A stretch of DNA of 64,000 bases from Erinaceus europaeus (GCF_950295315.1 NC_080164.1:107407587-107471586); one strand, 5' to 3'; shown: positions 10,809-22,105, numbered from the stretch's first letter. Notes: a model not told the origin generated them from the letters alone. Numbers and translations are program-made.

Positions 10809-11129
10809 TTTTTTATTTTAACAATCACTTTCTTGGGGAAGTGGCAACTTGCAGGACAGCTGTCATCAGAGTGTGTTTTTTTCAAATTCACTTCAGGATT
10901 GTCTATACAGTGCTCCCATAACCAGCCAATGTCTTTCAGCACCACTGTGCACTTTGAGAGGGGGCAAACTCCAGAGTCATTTTTACGAAACAGGGAAATA
11001 TGAGTCAGTCATTGTATCAAGCGTAACCTGAATAAGGGAAGGAAACGATAAACAAGCATAGTTAGACCTCAAATGATCTCTATTCCTTACCTACCAGTTA
11101 AGTACACATTTATATAAACAGAAATGACC
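10809..11129. other. Repeat-poor DNA
   Basis: No gene or recognised repeat. Small open frames here show no exon signals. Confidence 0.4.
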
Positions 11130-11255
11130 TATAATGACTGGGGAAATAGTTCAACTGTCATAAGACTCAAAGCATAAGACTCAAATGCCAAAGGTTCGTG
11201 GTTTGATTCCTGGTTCTACCTGCACCACCACACATACATATGAAAATTCCTTTTG
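11130..11255 (+). mobile_element. SINE family 2, diverged
   Basis: ACTGGGGAAATAGTTCAACTG is followed by the B box GGTTTGATTCCTGG and CTGCACCACCA. An internal duplication, ATAAGACTCAAA, occurs twice at 11160-11184. Confidence 0.55.
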
Positions 11256-11326
11256 TGTATAAAATATGAGAGGGCCTTTCACATGAGACATATGATATTT
11301 ATTTCACAAATAAGCTAAATCTTGAG

Positions 11327-11525
11327 ACTGGGTGGTGGTGCAGCTGGTTGAGCACATATTACAATGAACAAGGACCTGGGTTTGAGCCCCTGGGCTCCAC
11401 TTGCAGGGGCAAAGCTTTGCAAGTGATGAAGCAGTATTACAGTTGTATCTGTCTCTCTCCCTCTCTACCACCAGATTTCTGGCTGTCTCTATCTAGTAAA
11501 GAAGTAAATATAAAAGCTGGTTCAG
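11327..11525 (+). mobile_element. SINE family 1a
   Basis: GACTGGGTGGTGGTGCAGCTGG, GGTTTGAGCCCCTGGG, the core and TTTCTGGCTGTCTCTATCTAG are all in order. Confidence 0.85.
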
Positions 11526-11618
11526 TTTAGCAAGGCAATTCTGTTTATACCCATATTCAGCTCAGGGTAATTAAAGGTAGAAGAGCTGTTTAGGACTAAT
11601 TTATTCTTTCCTGCTCAG

Positions 11619-11821
11619 GTCCTGTGAATTGTACTTTGGGCAATTACAGTAAGACTGACCAGCAAGATAAGGGGCTGAGAGGAATCAAATCAGAGGCCAA
11701 CATCCTGGCAACATCCTTTATTCCAGCCACCAACTTCTTGGACCTCTTCTGGGTGGTGTTGGTGGTGACATTTTGGTTCTGCCAGTTTTGCCATAAGCTC
11801 TTATCGGGCAGGCAATCGTAA
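11619..11821 (+). other. Candidate 3'-terminal coding exon (unproven)
   Basis: A pyrimidine-rich stretch ending TTTCCTGCTCAG (to 11618) is a good splice acceptor. It is followed by an open frame of about 66 codons to the TAA at 11819-11821. The C-terminal half (about residues 38-55) is hydrophobic and could be a membrane segment (LDLFWVVLVVTFWFCQFC). I do not recognise the peptide. The open frame may be chance. Confidence 0.2.
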
Positions 11822-12019
11822 TGATTGGATGGTCCCTCAGGGGTATGGTTCTCTCATCTGTCACTAATGACAACTAGATGCATCTCTGTGTCCCTGACAG
11901 AAGAAGTCCTGGCCTTCTCCTTCTGTGATGTTCAGATGACAGGCTGTACCAATGGGGCATAGAACAGTGACAGGCTGAGTGCTTTGGGGGGTTAGATTCC
12001 CCATCCCTATGAAGCACAG

Positions 12020-12093
12020 ATGGGTTATGCTGGGGAAAAGCTCAGCTGTTAGAGCATCAGTCTTGACTGACTGAGATGCCTGGTTAGAACTGA
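12020..12093 (+). mobile_element. Old tRNA-like SINE remnant
   Basis: GGGGAAAAGCTCAGCTGTTAGAG resembles a tRNA A-box region and CTGGTTAGAAC a worn B box. No family is assigned. Confidence 0.35.
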
Positions 12094-12107
12094 GAAACTC
12101 CAGATCA

Positions 12108-12331
12108 TGGGGCCAGGTAGTGGCACACCTGCTTAAGTACACACATTACAGTGCACAAGGACCCAGGTTCAAACCCCTCGTCCCCACCTTCCAGGTGGAC
12201 ACTTCAGGAGTGGTGAAGCAGGGCTACAGGTGTCTCTGTTGCTCTCCCTCTCAATCCTGCCCCCTCCATTTCTCTCTATCTCTATCTAATAATAAATAAA
12301 TAATTTTTTAACATTAAACAAGAGAGAGCAA
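12108..12331 (+). mobile_element. SINE family 1a with TSD
   Basis: The head TGGGGCCAGGTAGTGGCACACC, a full core and an ATCTAATAATAAATAAATAA tail are present. The 14-bp TSD has one mismatch: gaaactccagatca (12094-12107) and gaaattccagatca (12332-12345). Confidence 0.92.
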
Positions 12332-12345
12332 GAAATTCCAGATCA

Positions 12346-12785
12346 AATCATTGTCCATTTCAAGTAAAAGACTCCTTAGACTGGGAAAACACAGCCCTTG
12401 TTTTCATTCCTAGGAGGGATCCAGTTCAAACAAAAACAAGAGTCACCTTCAGCTCCTAGAAGCAGCTTGCAAAGCTTAAAAGTCAGCGCAACCTGAGGAC
12501 AGGACTCACTAAGAAATAAAAGGAACCAAAATAAGGAGAATTGTGAATCACTCTAAAATGTACATGAAGCTTTATACTTGTTTCTGATGCACACACTATT
12601 TTCAAATACAAGGGAAGTGGCAAAATGAAACAACAAAACATTTTAAAATCTTCTATTTTTTTGTTTAGTAAAAACAGCTGCAATTTATCAACAGGTCTTT
12701 TAAACATGGCCATATTTTTCTTGCACTATCACCATTAAAAAAATAGCTGTTTCTTTTAATGAACCAGAGAAGAGAATGTGAAAGA
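12346..12785. other. Repeat-poor DNA
   Basis: AT-rich with no gene signal that I can support. Confidence 0.4.
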
Positions 12786-12789
12786 AAGA

Positions 12790-12882
12790 GATGGTGGCAC
12801 ATATGGTGCCAGGAATTGAACCTGGGGTCACAGGCATGTAAACTGGTACTCCGTCACTGAGCTATTTCTTAGCTCTCACCAA
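12790..12882 (-). mobile_element. Old SINE family 2-like fragment
   Basis: GGTGCCAGGAATTGAACCTGGGG is a reversed B box, and GTCACTGAGCTATTTCTTAG is the reverse of a head. Confidence 0.6.
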
Positions 12883-13127
12883 TACTATTCTGAGAAACAA
12901 ACTTTTCTTCCATCTCACATGGAATAGCAATTCTAAGGTTTAAGAATTTCTAGGCCATGTTTTCTCTTATTTTCTTTAATCTCTATCTCTATTAAAGTTA
13001 ATAAAATCACTGAGAAACATTCCACTCTGAAATTCTCTAACTGTCCTTAATTTTCCTTTGGCTTTTCAGAAGGACTTGCAAGTCCAGGGCCCCAAGTTCA
13101 AGTCTCAACATTACATGTGGCAAAACA

Positions 13128-13332
13128 GGGGGCCAGGTGGTAGCGTACCCGGTTGAGAGTACATGTTACAACACACGAAGACATAGGTTCAAGCCCCCAG
13201 TCCCCAAATGTAGAGGGAAAGCTCTGTGAGTAGTGAAGCAGTGTTGAAAGTGTCTCTCTGTCTCTCTCCCTGTGACTCCCTTCCCTCTAGATTTCTGTCT
13301 GTCTCTATCCAATAAAAATAATAAAAAACTTT
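13128..13332 (+). mobile_element. SINE family 1a
   Basis: GGGGGCCAGGTGGTAGCGTACC, CATAGGTTCAAGCCCCC, GTGAAGCAGTGTTGAAAG and TATCCAATAAAAATAATAAA are in order. Confidence 0.88.
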
Positions 13333-13440
13333 TTCATAAAAGGTTGCATATGTTAAAACAATACTTTAGTCTCCTCTCACTTATAATAAATATATATTTT
13401 ATTTAGAGAACCACTTGTAAAACAGTAATCACCCAATTAA

Positions 13441-13467
13441 AATAAATAAATAAATAAATAAATAAAA
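13441..13467. repeat. (AAAT)n microsatellite
   Basis: About 6 units of AATA/TAAA. Confidence 0.85.
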
Positions 13468-13544
13468 CCACCCAAGTATACACACACACTCACACAGAGT
13501 TTTTCTGACCAAAAAGTAAAGGAAAACAACACTTTTATATTATT

Positions 13545-13768
13545 TATTTGCCACTGGGGGTTGGTACCTGCCCATCTCCATTATTCCCAATGACCATTTA
13601 TTTTTATTTTTCTCTTTTCTTTTTTCTGATACAGACAGAAAGAAATTGTGAGAACAGAGACATCTGCAGCACTGCTCCACTGCTTATGAATCTTCCTCCC
13701 TGCAAATGGGGGCTGGGAGCTTCATCCTGGGTTTCTGCACACTACCATGTATGCCACTGCCCAGCCCT
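13545..13768 (-). mobile_element. SINE family 1b, diverged
   Basis: A reversed copy with CATCTGCAGCACTGCTCCAC, GGGGGCTGGGAGC and GCCACTGCCCAGCCC at the head end. Confidence 0.75.
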
Positions 13769-13919
13769 AAAGTAATATGCTTTTAAATCATTCCTGTTCT
13801 TACTGTATACTATAGCAGCATTCAAAGACTGTGGTCCTTTCCTCAAGGGCCTGTGTGTAAACTACTAATATTCAGAATGCATGCTGACTCTTAATACTTG
13901 TTCAGTAAAATTTTGTTGT

Positions 13920-14207
13920 CAGAGCTGGGCTGTAGGTAGTGCACCCAGTTAAGCTCATATAGTACTATATGCAAGGACTTACTCAAGGACATGGGTTCAA
14001 GCACCTGGCTCCTCACCTGCACCTGGGATGCTTCAAGCAGCAAAACAGGTCTACAGGTGTCTCTCTTGCTCGTTCCCTCTCCATCTCTCCCTCCTCTCTC
14101 AATTTCTCTCTGTCCTGTTCAATAAAATGGAAAAAAAATGGCCACCAGGAGGAGTGGATACATAGTGCCAGAAGTGAGCCCCAGCAATAAACTTGGAGGG
14201 GGAAAAA
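13920..14207 (+). mobile_element. SINE family 1b
   Basis: GAGCTGGGCTGTAGGTAGTGC, CATGGGTTCAAGCACC and CTACAGGTGTCTCTC are followed by AATAAAATGG and GGCCACCAGGAGGAGTGG, ending AACTTGGAGGGGG. Confidence 0.88.
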
Positions 14208-14351
14208 TTGCTGAGTCAAGGAACAAAAAGGAAAACAAAACAAAACAAACCGCAGTGCTGCTCTTTCTTTACATTTGCCATCTACTTCTTGAGGGGCTTC
14301 CTTCAAACTAATCCACCAAGTTAAAGTATCGTATTTATTTTGCCAAAGTAC

Positions 14352-14420
14352 TGTTCAGCTTTGGCTTATAGTGGTGCTGGGCACTGAACCTGGAAGTTTG
14401 GAATCTCAGGCATAAAAGAA
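14352..14420 (-). mobile_element. SINE family 2 fragment
   Basis: GTTCAGCTTTGGCTTATAGTG and GGGCACTGAACCTGG are the reverse of the family 2 3' part and B box. Confidence 0.65.
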
Positions 14421-14424
14421 GTTT

Positions 14425-15145
14425 GTTGTGGGAACCTCTGTTCTATTCATTTAAACTCATCTATCCAACTTTTAAATGTGTTGAAATTCAGGTTCTATAA
14501 AGAAAAGTGTGTTCCAATAAATCTAATCACACTCGTATCCACCTGTTATGGGATGACCTTGAAGAAACACAGCTTGATTATAAGAAACTTATAATTTTGT
14601 GTAGATAAGGAAGTTGAAGTTGAAAAGATTCTAGTAGGTGTGGCAAAAGGTTGACACAGTAGGGCAGGGCCCAGCAACTGACCAGGACCAGCAGGGTCTG
14701 CAGGGGTAGAGGCAGGACAAGGAGGCTACAAAGCCAAGAGGCAGGACATCAGGAGGGAGAGAGTGTCCTCAGCATTGTCCCCAGGATCGAAGCAGCACGG
14801 ATGGTGGTGAGAAAGATGTTCTGTCCACTCTCTCTGGAGCATGAAGCAGAGTGCAGGAGGGATGGGTGGCAGATGCCAGGAGGAAGGGCAGGAGGTGAAT
14901 GTAGAACAAAAGCAGCAGCAAGGTCAAGAAGAGGCTCTGGTGCCAAGAAACCTGACCTTTATCAGCCAGCACAGAGCAGAGGAAGGGGGCCGAGCTAGGA
15001 GAACAGGATACTTAGTAGAGGAGACTGAGCCCCTGGAGCTGCTGGGTTCATGGCACAGCAAATACCACTGGTGTGGTGAAATCCTTTAGGAATATATATA
15101 TTCCTAAAGTAACAGAGAGGCAGATAAGCAAAAGCGGGAGAGGGG
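14425..15145. other. Purine-rich, repeat-poor DNA
   Basis: 14690-15060 is GA/CA-rich with two overlapping plus-strand frames (about 14801-15089). I see no start context, splice pair or recognisable protein, so no gene is called. Confidence 0.4.
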
Positions 15146-15149
15146 TGGT

Positions 15150-15262
15150 GAGCACAGCACCAAAGCTTTTTTCAATGCAGTAAATGCAACAGGAACTGGG
15201 CTCAAACCTGGGTCACATGCGTAGCAAAGCAACACACTATGCAAGTGATCTATTCTGCCCAC
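15150..15262 (-). mobile_element. Old tRNA-SINE fragment
   Basis: GGAACTGGGCTCAAACCTGGG is a reversed B box. TGCAAGTGATCTATTCTGCCC follows in the place of a head. Confidence 0.5.
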
Positions 15263-15265
15263 CCT

Positions 15266-17000
15266 AGGAGGTTGTATGTCCAGCTTATGCTAGATTATCC
15301 ATCTTGCTTCAGCATGGAGGTAGCATGATACAAAAGGTCTGGTCTTTCCTTGATTTTTTACAATAGACCTGCACATTTAAAAATATGGTAACTAATATAT
15401 GCAGGGGAAAGAAAGCTAAAGTAATCTCGAGAGGCATTTCAAGTTTCAAAACATTCCATCAGCCATCAAGCAAAATAAATAAATAAATAAATCCCATGTT
15501 AGGCACCATCAACTAATCCAAAACAATTTCTATTTCTTCCCTTGCTACAGGGTAGCTTTCTTTAGTTTCTTCCTACTGTACAAATTTGGTAATGTTTTCC
15601 CATTTTATTTGTTTTTTTTTCCTTCCCCAGCCCTTGGCCCATCTGTTTTTCACCTGAAATCCTTACAGCATTTTTTTAAAAAGGTGTTTGAGAGATAGAA
15701 CATAAGTGGAAAACATTAAATTACTACACATTTAGAAAAAAATGCTATTATAATTTTTATAAAATTGCTTTATTTGTTCTTTTAATTAGCTGCTTTTTGT
15801 CTAAGGGTACTTGACATAAGAAGTCAGGAGGAAACAAAAACATTAAAAATAATATAAGAAGAAAATGTTTAAGAAAGGAAGAAAAAAAGAGAGGTAAAAA
15901 GAAATGGAGGAAAGAAGGCAGGCAGGCAGTATATTAGATAAAATCTGAGGTTTCAATCTTGAAACAATTAATCAACCTTACCCAAAGGCAGAAACAAAGA
16001 AGACTCTATTGGTAAACTGAGTCAGTCAGGTTGATAGCAGTGAGAATCGCCTGTTTCAGGTGGAGCAGGGCTGCATTTCCAAAAGTAAACACCTTATCGT
16101 CAAAGTCACTAACAAACTAACACTCAGGATAAAAAAAAAGTTCAAAGAAAGAAAAATGCCTGATTCAAAGCAAAAACAAAACAAAACCAAAGTGCTAAAT
16201 GAATGGTAAAATAAAGTTTAAATTTAGATGTCAGATAAGCCTTAAATTTCTGAATCAGGAGATTTGATTTTAAAAGATTTTGCTTTGTTTAAACAGTAGG
16301 TGCATTTGACCACAAAGATGCTCTGTGATTATGGGCCTTGTTTTCAGAGACTGCCTTCTGGTCTCGCCCTATCTGAGCTGCTGGCTGTTTGGGCTATGAA
16401 TAAGCCCACCTTTATGCCTGGCTTCCTGCCTTAGCCCTAGCACAGAATCCTGTCAACGTCTCAATCCACTGCTGTTTGAGTGTCACACATCTATAAAGAC
16501 CACTCTGTTTATAGTTAGGTGGTAGAGAAAACCCAGTGGAGTTAGAAGCACAGTCTCTAAGCTAATCTAAAACAAAACAAAACAGAACAACAAAAAGTGG
16601 TAAGCATACTAGTGTTGGTAGTTCCACAACTGAAAAACCAACAACAGCAGGAAAAGCCACACTGTACCCACAGAGAGCCCCAACTCCTCCCTGCCAGGGA
16701 AGTCCTGGTTACTTTCCCAGCCCTGTGCACCAGACAGAAAACATGCAGGAACATATATTTCCTCAATGTTCCTAAGCAGAAAAAAGCAGAAAAACAGTTT
16801 CGACCCCCTTTAAAGGATTGCTCTTCAAGGAGAAACTAGGATATTCCAGATTGTGGTAGTAAGTGAACACTCTCCAGTACTCGGAACACACAGAGAGGTG
16901 CGTAAATGTGGATGAAAAGAGAGCCTAAGTGTGAGTGATGTTAACTTGGTCACATTCTGTAAGAAAACAAGTCCTTTAAACCAGCTGAGGAGCTCTCCTC
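15266..17000. other. Longest repeat-poor stretch: AT-rich, no repeats recognised
   Basis: About 1.7 kb with almost no SINE or L1 text in a window where these occur every few hundred bases. The 16260-16520 part has mixed composition without SINE features. No exon can be supported. A conserved regulatory role is possible but not shown. Confidence 0.45.
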
Positions 17001-17449
17001 ACTGCTCACTGCTCGAGCCTTGAGCTCCTTGGATGGAGTCTCCACTCCATGACCCTCTGTGCCCCAAACAGTCCCTAGTTCACCTTAATACACTTTGCCC
17101 ATTGACACAAATAAATGCTCATGTCCACAGTTCCCACATGTTGACACCTACTCCATCATCTCACTTTCCCCCTATTTCCTCTCTAGACCAGAAGTGTAGA
17201 TGCACTCGTGTACTCGGTTGCTTTAGACATCACTACAAAGACAAGGAGGCATGCACCAACCCAAAGACTTGCAACCAGACAGAATAACATAAACACAACT
17301 TATCACCCAGGACCCAGGAGGAAAGTGGCCTTGGAACACCTTCCCCAGCAAGCCAGGAGTGCATAGGGCAACCCTTCAGTGAGCTGCCACTCAGAACTTC
17401 CTGTCCTGCAGGGAGCCCCTCCTCCTCCTCCACATGTCCTGCCCTGGGA

Positions 17450-18030
17450 GACAGGTTTATGAATCCTGGGACAGAGAGCCACCAGCTTGTTACTCACCTC
17501 CTCTCTTGCAGCAAGCTGGCCCCTTCAGCTTGTTCTTTCCTCCCTTGTCATAGCTCCTTTGGCAAAGCTCCAATAGAAGCTGCAAACCTGGCGGTGAGAA
17601 GGGAGACTTTTCAGAAAGGCGTTGGGGGGGGGGTGGAGGCCCCCTCCCCTGCAGCCTGTCTGTCCAGGCCGTGCAGGCTATGGGTCCCCTACATCGTGGT
17701 CTATAAATACTGCTGGCCACTTGCTTGGTGCCTTCCCGCCTGTGCAGGGCTGTGTCACTGAACACCGCAGGCAGGAACTGCGGAGAAGTTCTCAGCTGCT
17801 CAGGCGGAGCTGGGGGTTGGCTGTCTCCCTGCAGCCCAGGCTCGCTGGAAATACCATTCTGCTGCCAGCTTCGCAGATGCCGGGGGCCTTCCTGAGGCCC
17901 GGCAGGCACAGAGGGCGATTATGAGGCTGGCCTGCAGAAACTCAGCTTTCCTGAGCAGGTGGAGGGGAGAGGAGGGGGCTGGAGGACCAGAAGGGAAACA
18001 GTGCTTTTGTTTGGGTAGCAAGCCCTACCT
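17450..18030 (+). promoter_or_regulatory. GC-richer promoter-like segment with TATA box
   Basis: GTCTATAAATACTGC at about 17699-17713 holds a consensus TATAAATA. The surrounding 580 bp is richer in G+C than its neighbours and repeat-free. If functional, transcription would start near 17730. The first donor-like site downstream is TGAGCAG/GTGGAG at about 17959. There is an ATG at 17920, but its frame is short. Direction (plus) is inferred from the TATA box alone. No gene is identified. Confidence 0.3.
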
Positions 18031-18149
18031 CAGTGTCATTCGATCTGGCCTTGCAAAACCGCATTACTGCACACAAGGAAAGTATCAAAGATTCTAGCAA
18101 GCTTTCATTAGATAGTACTTTTCTTTATATTATTAATATATATTAATTT

Positions 18150-18388
18150 CAGCTAGGGCTATTATCAGAATTCACTGCCTCTACAATGACTCTACCTTTC
18201 TTGGTGACCATTCCTCCTCCCCATCCCTTTATTTTTCTGATAGAAACAGAGGGAAAGACAGAGAGAACCTGCAACACTACTTCGCTGCTCATGAAGATTC
18301 CCTTCTGCAGGTGGGGACTGGGTCTTGAACCCAGATCTTTGCACATGCTAATGTGTGTACTCTACGGGATGTGCCAGCAGCCAGTCCC
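18150..18388 (-). mobile_element. SINE family 1b, diverged
   Basis: TTTTTCTGATAGAAACAGAGG, CCTGCAACACTACTTCGCTGC, GGTCTTGAACCCAG and GCCAGCAGCCAGTCCC form the reversed order. Confidence 0.75.
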
Positions 18389-18389
18389 T

Positions 18390-19039
18390 ACATGACCTTT
18401 CTTACTAATCAGATCCACTGGATAATTAGCAACAAAGAAATGCTGCATAGAAGTAAAGGTCCCTTCCAAAGGGATAAGAATACAGTGAGGCATGCTAATC
18501 TTCACATGAACGAATCACTGAACTCCACGTAATCAGGACTGGTCAATAATGGACTAAAGGGGCGGGAACTACAAAGACTTTCTATGAAACTCAGGTTTCC
18601 AGAACCTAGCTCAGACATCCCTGTCCTGAGGTGGTGGATGCTGGAGTTGGGCTCCACTAGTCTTGATCCTTTATTTATGCTTGGTGTCTATTCCTAAATG
18701 GTTCTCTGGTCCCCACACCATGCTGGGGGCTGAGTCTCCCTCCCTGGCCAGCCTACTCCATGTCTCATGTGGCTGAACCCCAACACCCCTGCCTTCCTCC
18801 CATCCACCCTGTGGCCACATGGCTCCACCTGCAGCCCCTGCACTGAGCACTCCTCACTTTTCAATCATGGTGGCTCAAATTAAATGTTACTTTTTGTTCC
18901 ACTAAAGAGAAAACTGAAGCCTTGAATGTGGATGATATGAACAAGGCCAACATTATCCAACATCAACATTTACAGAGGTCACATTGGAAAGGGTTAGAAA
19001 ACAAATCAAGTCCATATTTTATTTTTTTAAAAAAGACTG

Positions 19040-19040
<1 letters not shown>
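18390..19040. other. Repeat-poor DNA
   Basis: C-rich at 18600-18870, otherwise ordinary. It could contain an old repeat that I cannot name. No gene called. Confidence 0.35.

Positions 19041-19092
<52 letters not shown>
19041..19092. repeat. (TG)n microsatellite
   Basis: About 25 uninterrupted TG units. Confidence 0.95.
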
Positions 19093-19093
<1 letters not shown>

Positions 19094-19185
19094 GACAGAG
19101 AGCCATAGGTGGTACAGGGAGTCAAACCTGGAACCTCACTCATTTAAGCTTTGTACTGAACCACTGAGACTCCTCTCAGGCCACA
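19093..19185 (-). mobile_element. Old SINE family 2-like fragment
   Basis: GGGAGTCAAACCTGGAACC is a reversed B box, preceded by the (TG)n tract at what would be the SINE tail. Confidence 0.55.
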
Positions 19186-19600
19186 AGTTCCCACATTCTC
19201 TTCTTGCCAAGAACAGTCACTCGTTTTCTTTATTGAAATGCTTTCTTGATTAAATCCAGGGTGAAGGACACTTTAAAGATAAGCTGGACACTTGCTCTCT
19301 TGGCATAAGAGAAGGCTGTCAGACAACCAAGCCAGCTAGCCTGCCAGGCTCCCAGGGAGACAGTGGCAGAGGAGAAGCAAGGGTCCTTCTCTTGTTGCTC
19401 ACAATATGATGAGAAAACTGGCTCTCAAATTCACCTTTAGGCTTAGCATGTGAGATTCATATGACATGACACTGAAAACTTATCAAGGAATCAGGAATAT
19501 GACTATCAGAGAAACACCTAGCAGAAAAAAAGAAAATAAGACTTATAAAGTTGTATCACCCCCCCAAAAATTTTTATGTTCATTAACAATCTGTCTCTAA
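19186..19600. other. Repeat-poor DNA
   Basis: Nothing recognised. Confidence 0.35.
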
Positions 19601-19717
19601 GGCTTTGTGAGAACTACAGTGGTTATGGTTGGGAGGGGTGTACAGAACTTTGGTGGTGGGTGCAAGGTGGAACCTGTAATATTACAATCTTGTAAACTAA
19701 TTTTTTTTAAGATGAAG
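19601..19717 (+). mobile_element. Probable old L1 3' end
   Basis: GGTGGTGGGTGCAAGGTGGAACC...TACAATCTTGTAAAC followed by a T/A tail resembles the end of the other L1 3' UTRs (TTACAATCTTGTTAATC at 36030-36050). Weak match. Confidence 0.4.
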
Positions 19718-19767
19718 AAATATTTTTACTTCAAACATCCTGACGTGTTTGTAGAAACTGTGTATTT

Positions 19768-19915
19768 CAGGGCCAGGTGGTGGCGCACCTGGTTGAGTGC
19801 ATATGCTACAATGCATAAGGAACCAGGTTCAAGTTCCCAGCCCCCACCTGCAGGAGGAAAGCTTCACAAGTGGTAGAGCAGGGCTACAGGTGTCTATCTG
19901 TCTCTCTCCCTCTGA
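19768..19915 (+). mobile_element. SINE family 1a, 3' truncated
   Basis: GGGCCAGGTGGTGGCGCACC, CCAGGTTCAAGTTCCC and CACCTGCAGGAGG. The copy stops after CTCTCTCCCTCTGA. Confidence 0.85.
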
Positions 19916-20060
19916 CAGCCTAGTGTGAGAAGAAACAACATCTACAAGACAATCAATAGAGTGCATAAATACTGTGGGGAGGACTAGATCAGGGCAGCCA
20001 GGAAGCTCAGAAGATAAGCCCTGGGGGAACTGACATTGGGTAGATATATGATAGATAATT

Positions 20061-20342
20061 ATTTTTTAAAAATTTTATTTATTTATCCCCTTTTGTTGCC
20101 CTTGTTGTTTTATTGTTGTAGTTATTATTGTTGTTGTCGTTGTTAGATAGGACAGAGAGAAATGGAGAGAGGAGGGGAAGACAGAGAGGAGGAGAGAAAG
20201 ATAGGCACCTGCAGACCTGCTTCACCACCTGTGAAGCAACTCCCCTGCAGGTGGGGAGCCGGGGTTCGAACCGGGATCCTTATGCCGGTCCTTGTGCTTT
20301 GCGCCACCTGCGCTTAACCCGCTGCGCTACAGCCCGACTCCC
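20061..20342 (-). mobile_element. Young SINE family 1c, full length, perfect TSD
   Basis: The head end on plus is GCTACAGCCCGACTCCC, with box B TTCGAACCGGGATCC and box A GCTTAACCCGCTGCGCTACA, all near consensus. The tail (CCCCTTTTGTTGCCCTTG, reversed) ends at 20061. A perfect 13-bp TSD, atgatagataatt, lies at 20048-20060 and 20343-20355. With 44909-45178 it is the least diverged SINE in the window. Confidence 0.95.
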
Positions 20343-20355
20343 ATGATAGATAATT

Positions 20356-21005
20356 CTACCATCAGGATTTCTGCATCTTTTAGAATGAGGAGAGAGTAGA
20401 GAGAAAAGAAGGGACAGAGATTGACCTTGACAGAGACAGTGACAGAAAAAAGCCAAACACACACACATGTAACACCAAAGACTTGCTGAAGCTTAGAAAG
20501 TGAGGCAGGAAATGGCTCTACCATATTTTAAGAACTGCAAAAAGAAAGGTGATGAAGGGTTTTATGTACCAGTTTCAAAACAACAACAACAAAAAGGAAT
20601 GACCTTGGTCTCATACAGTAAGCTAGCAGATGTCAGTGATTTTTGCTCCCAGACCTTAGAAACCCCTAAGAGAAGTTTGAAAACCCAAATAGGAACTCAC
20701 ACATTACCAAGTTCTCAAAATCGACAGTTTTTCATGTGTGGGAAATGATTGAAAAAAGCTTGATGTTCACTGTGTTGGAAATACTGACTTTTTCAATTGA
20801 ATCTGGTCAACTGTGCAAAAAATATTTAAAACTTATAGAAGTGAAATGATTACCATGTACACAACATATGTACAGACTCATCAGCTCAAATTTTTGAATA
20901 ATGGTTTTATTTGTTTGGCCTTCCACCTACTTCCTCATATAATTTGTATGTAAAAGATTTCTATCCTCCTACTCCACTTTTCTCCTCCCTCCTCCTCTTT
21001 TAACT
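20356..21005. other. Repeat-poor DNA
   Basis: A/T-rich with no gene supported. Confidence 0.35.
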
Positions 21006-21112
21006 TTACCAGAGCACATGCCAACTCTGATTTATGGTCCTGCTGGGGATTAAATCTGGGTCCTCAGAGATGAAAATCTCTTTGCATAATCATTATGTTA
21101 TCTCCCCAGTCC
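21006..21112 (-). mobile_element. SINE family 2
   Basis: CAACTCTGATTTATGGTCCTG, GGGGATTAAATCTGGG and TTTGCATAATCATTATGTTATC are the reversed 3' part, B box and head. Confidence 0.75.
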
Positions 21113-21202
21113 CTAAACTAGGGTTTCTGGTTCTTCCCTCCACCCCTTCCTTCTTTCATTCACTTCTTTCCTCATCTCTTTCATTTATTTTTTAACTCAT
21201 TT

Positions 21203-21396
21203 ATTATCTTTATTTATTTATTATGGATAGACAGAAATCAAGAGTACAGGGGGGAGATAGAGAGGGAGAGAGACACCTGCAGCACTATTTCACCACTCGC
21301 AAAGTTTTCCCCCTTCAGGTGGGTACCGGGGGCTTAAACCCAGGTCCCTGCACATTATAACATGCACTCAACCAGGTGCGCCACCACCCCTGGTCC
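21203..21396 (-). mobile_element. SINE family 1a
   Basis: TTTATTTATTATGGATAGACAG, GACACCTGCAGCAC, GGGGGCTTAAACCCAGG and GCGCCACCACCCCTGGTCCC. Confidence 0.88.
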
Positions 21397-21549
21397 CTTT
21401 TACCAATTTTCTATGATCTCATGTCACTTGGTTCTATAGTAAGATTTGGGATGAATGAAGGCCTATCTGTGTTTTATAAAGAAAGAGAAAGCTTTGTTGT
21501 AAATAAAGCACTACTTTTAGCCAGGATAAAAAGTTACAGAGAAGTTGTG

Positions 21550-22105
21550 AATATAAACACTGACTCCATTAGAACAACCCATTCACTGGTTAAGTGAAAC
21601 AAGCCAGTCTACAAATGTGATTTTCTGCCTGATTCCAAGGATATGACCTCTTACAAAAGGCCAGACCGCAGAAACTAAAAAGACTCCTGGCTGTAAGGTA
21701 CTGGAGGAGTCAGGGACAGAGAACAGCAGGTGCAGCTCAAGGGAACAGAATCTGAGGCCAATGAAACTAGGACTGCCATGGCAGAAAGATGCCCTTACAT
21801 GCCTGGCAAAGACCCCATAACTGAGCACCATGGAATGCGCTGAAAGAACCCAAGGACTTTAGGTCTCTTCCCAAGTCGTCCTGAAGCTTGGGTCTTAAGA
21901 GAACAACGGTGTTTGCTGAGCAGTCACCATCAAATGGGGGCTTTAAAAATGTTGCCTCCAAAATAGACTCCTGTGTGGGCCTCCATAGGACCTTGCCCTC
22001 AACTTGGGATATGGAGGTCTGGTGGTGAGAATTGTGCGAAGTTGTACCCCTCTTATCCTATGGTTTTGTTAATGTTTCCTTTTCATAAATAAATAATTAA
22101 AAAAT
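21550..22105 (+). mobile_element. Old L1: ORF2 end plus 3' UTR
   Basis: GTTAAGTGAAACAAGCCAGTC and TGATTCCAAGGATATGACC correspond to the end of mammalian L1 ORF2 (the SETSQS / YDS-like region). About 21660-22090 is a 3' UTR ending GGTGGTGAGAATTGTGCG, GTTTTGTTAATG and AATAAATAATTAAAAAA. It is more diverged than the 1.3-kb UTR copies. Confidence 0.65.

Noticed and set aside
14801..15089. Overlapping Gln/Gly/Arg-rich frames as a gene
   Set aside because: No splice signals or recognisable protein. Composition bias explains the lack of stops.
17490..17909. A 139-codon minus-strand frame in the GC-richer segment
   Set aside because: GC-rich DNA has few stops. The frame has no start context, no domain and opposes the TATA box direction.
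20061..20342. tRNA-like sequences with A and B boxes (also at 6258, 30761, 33813, 45100)
   Set aside because: These are SINE heads. No complete cloverleaf with anticodon arm and 3' end processing context was found, so they are not called as tRNA genes.
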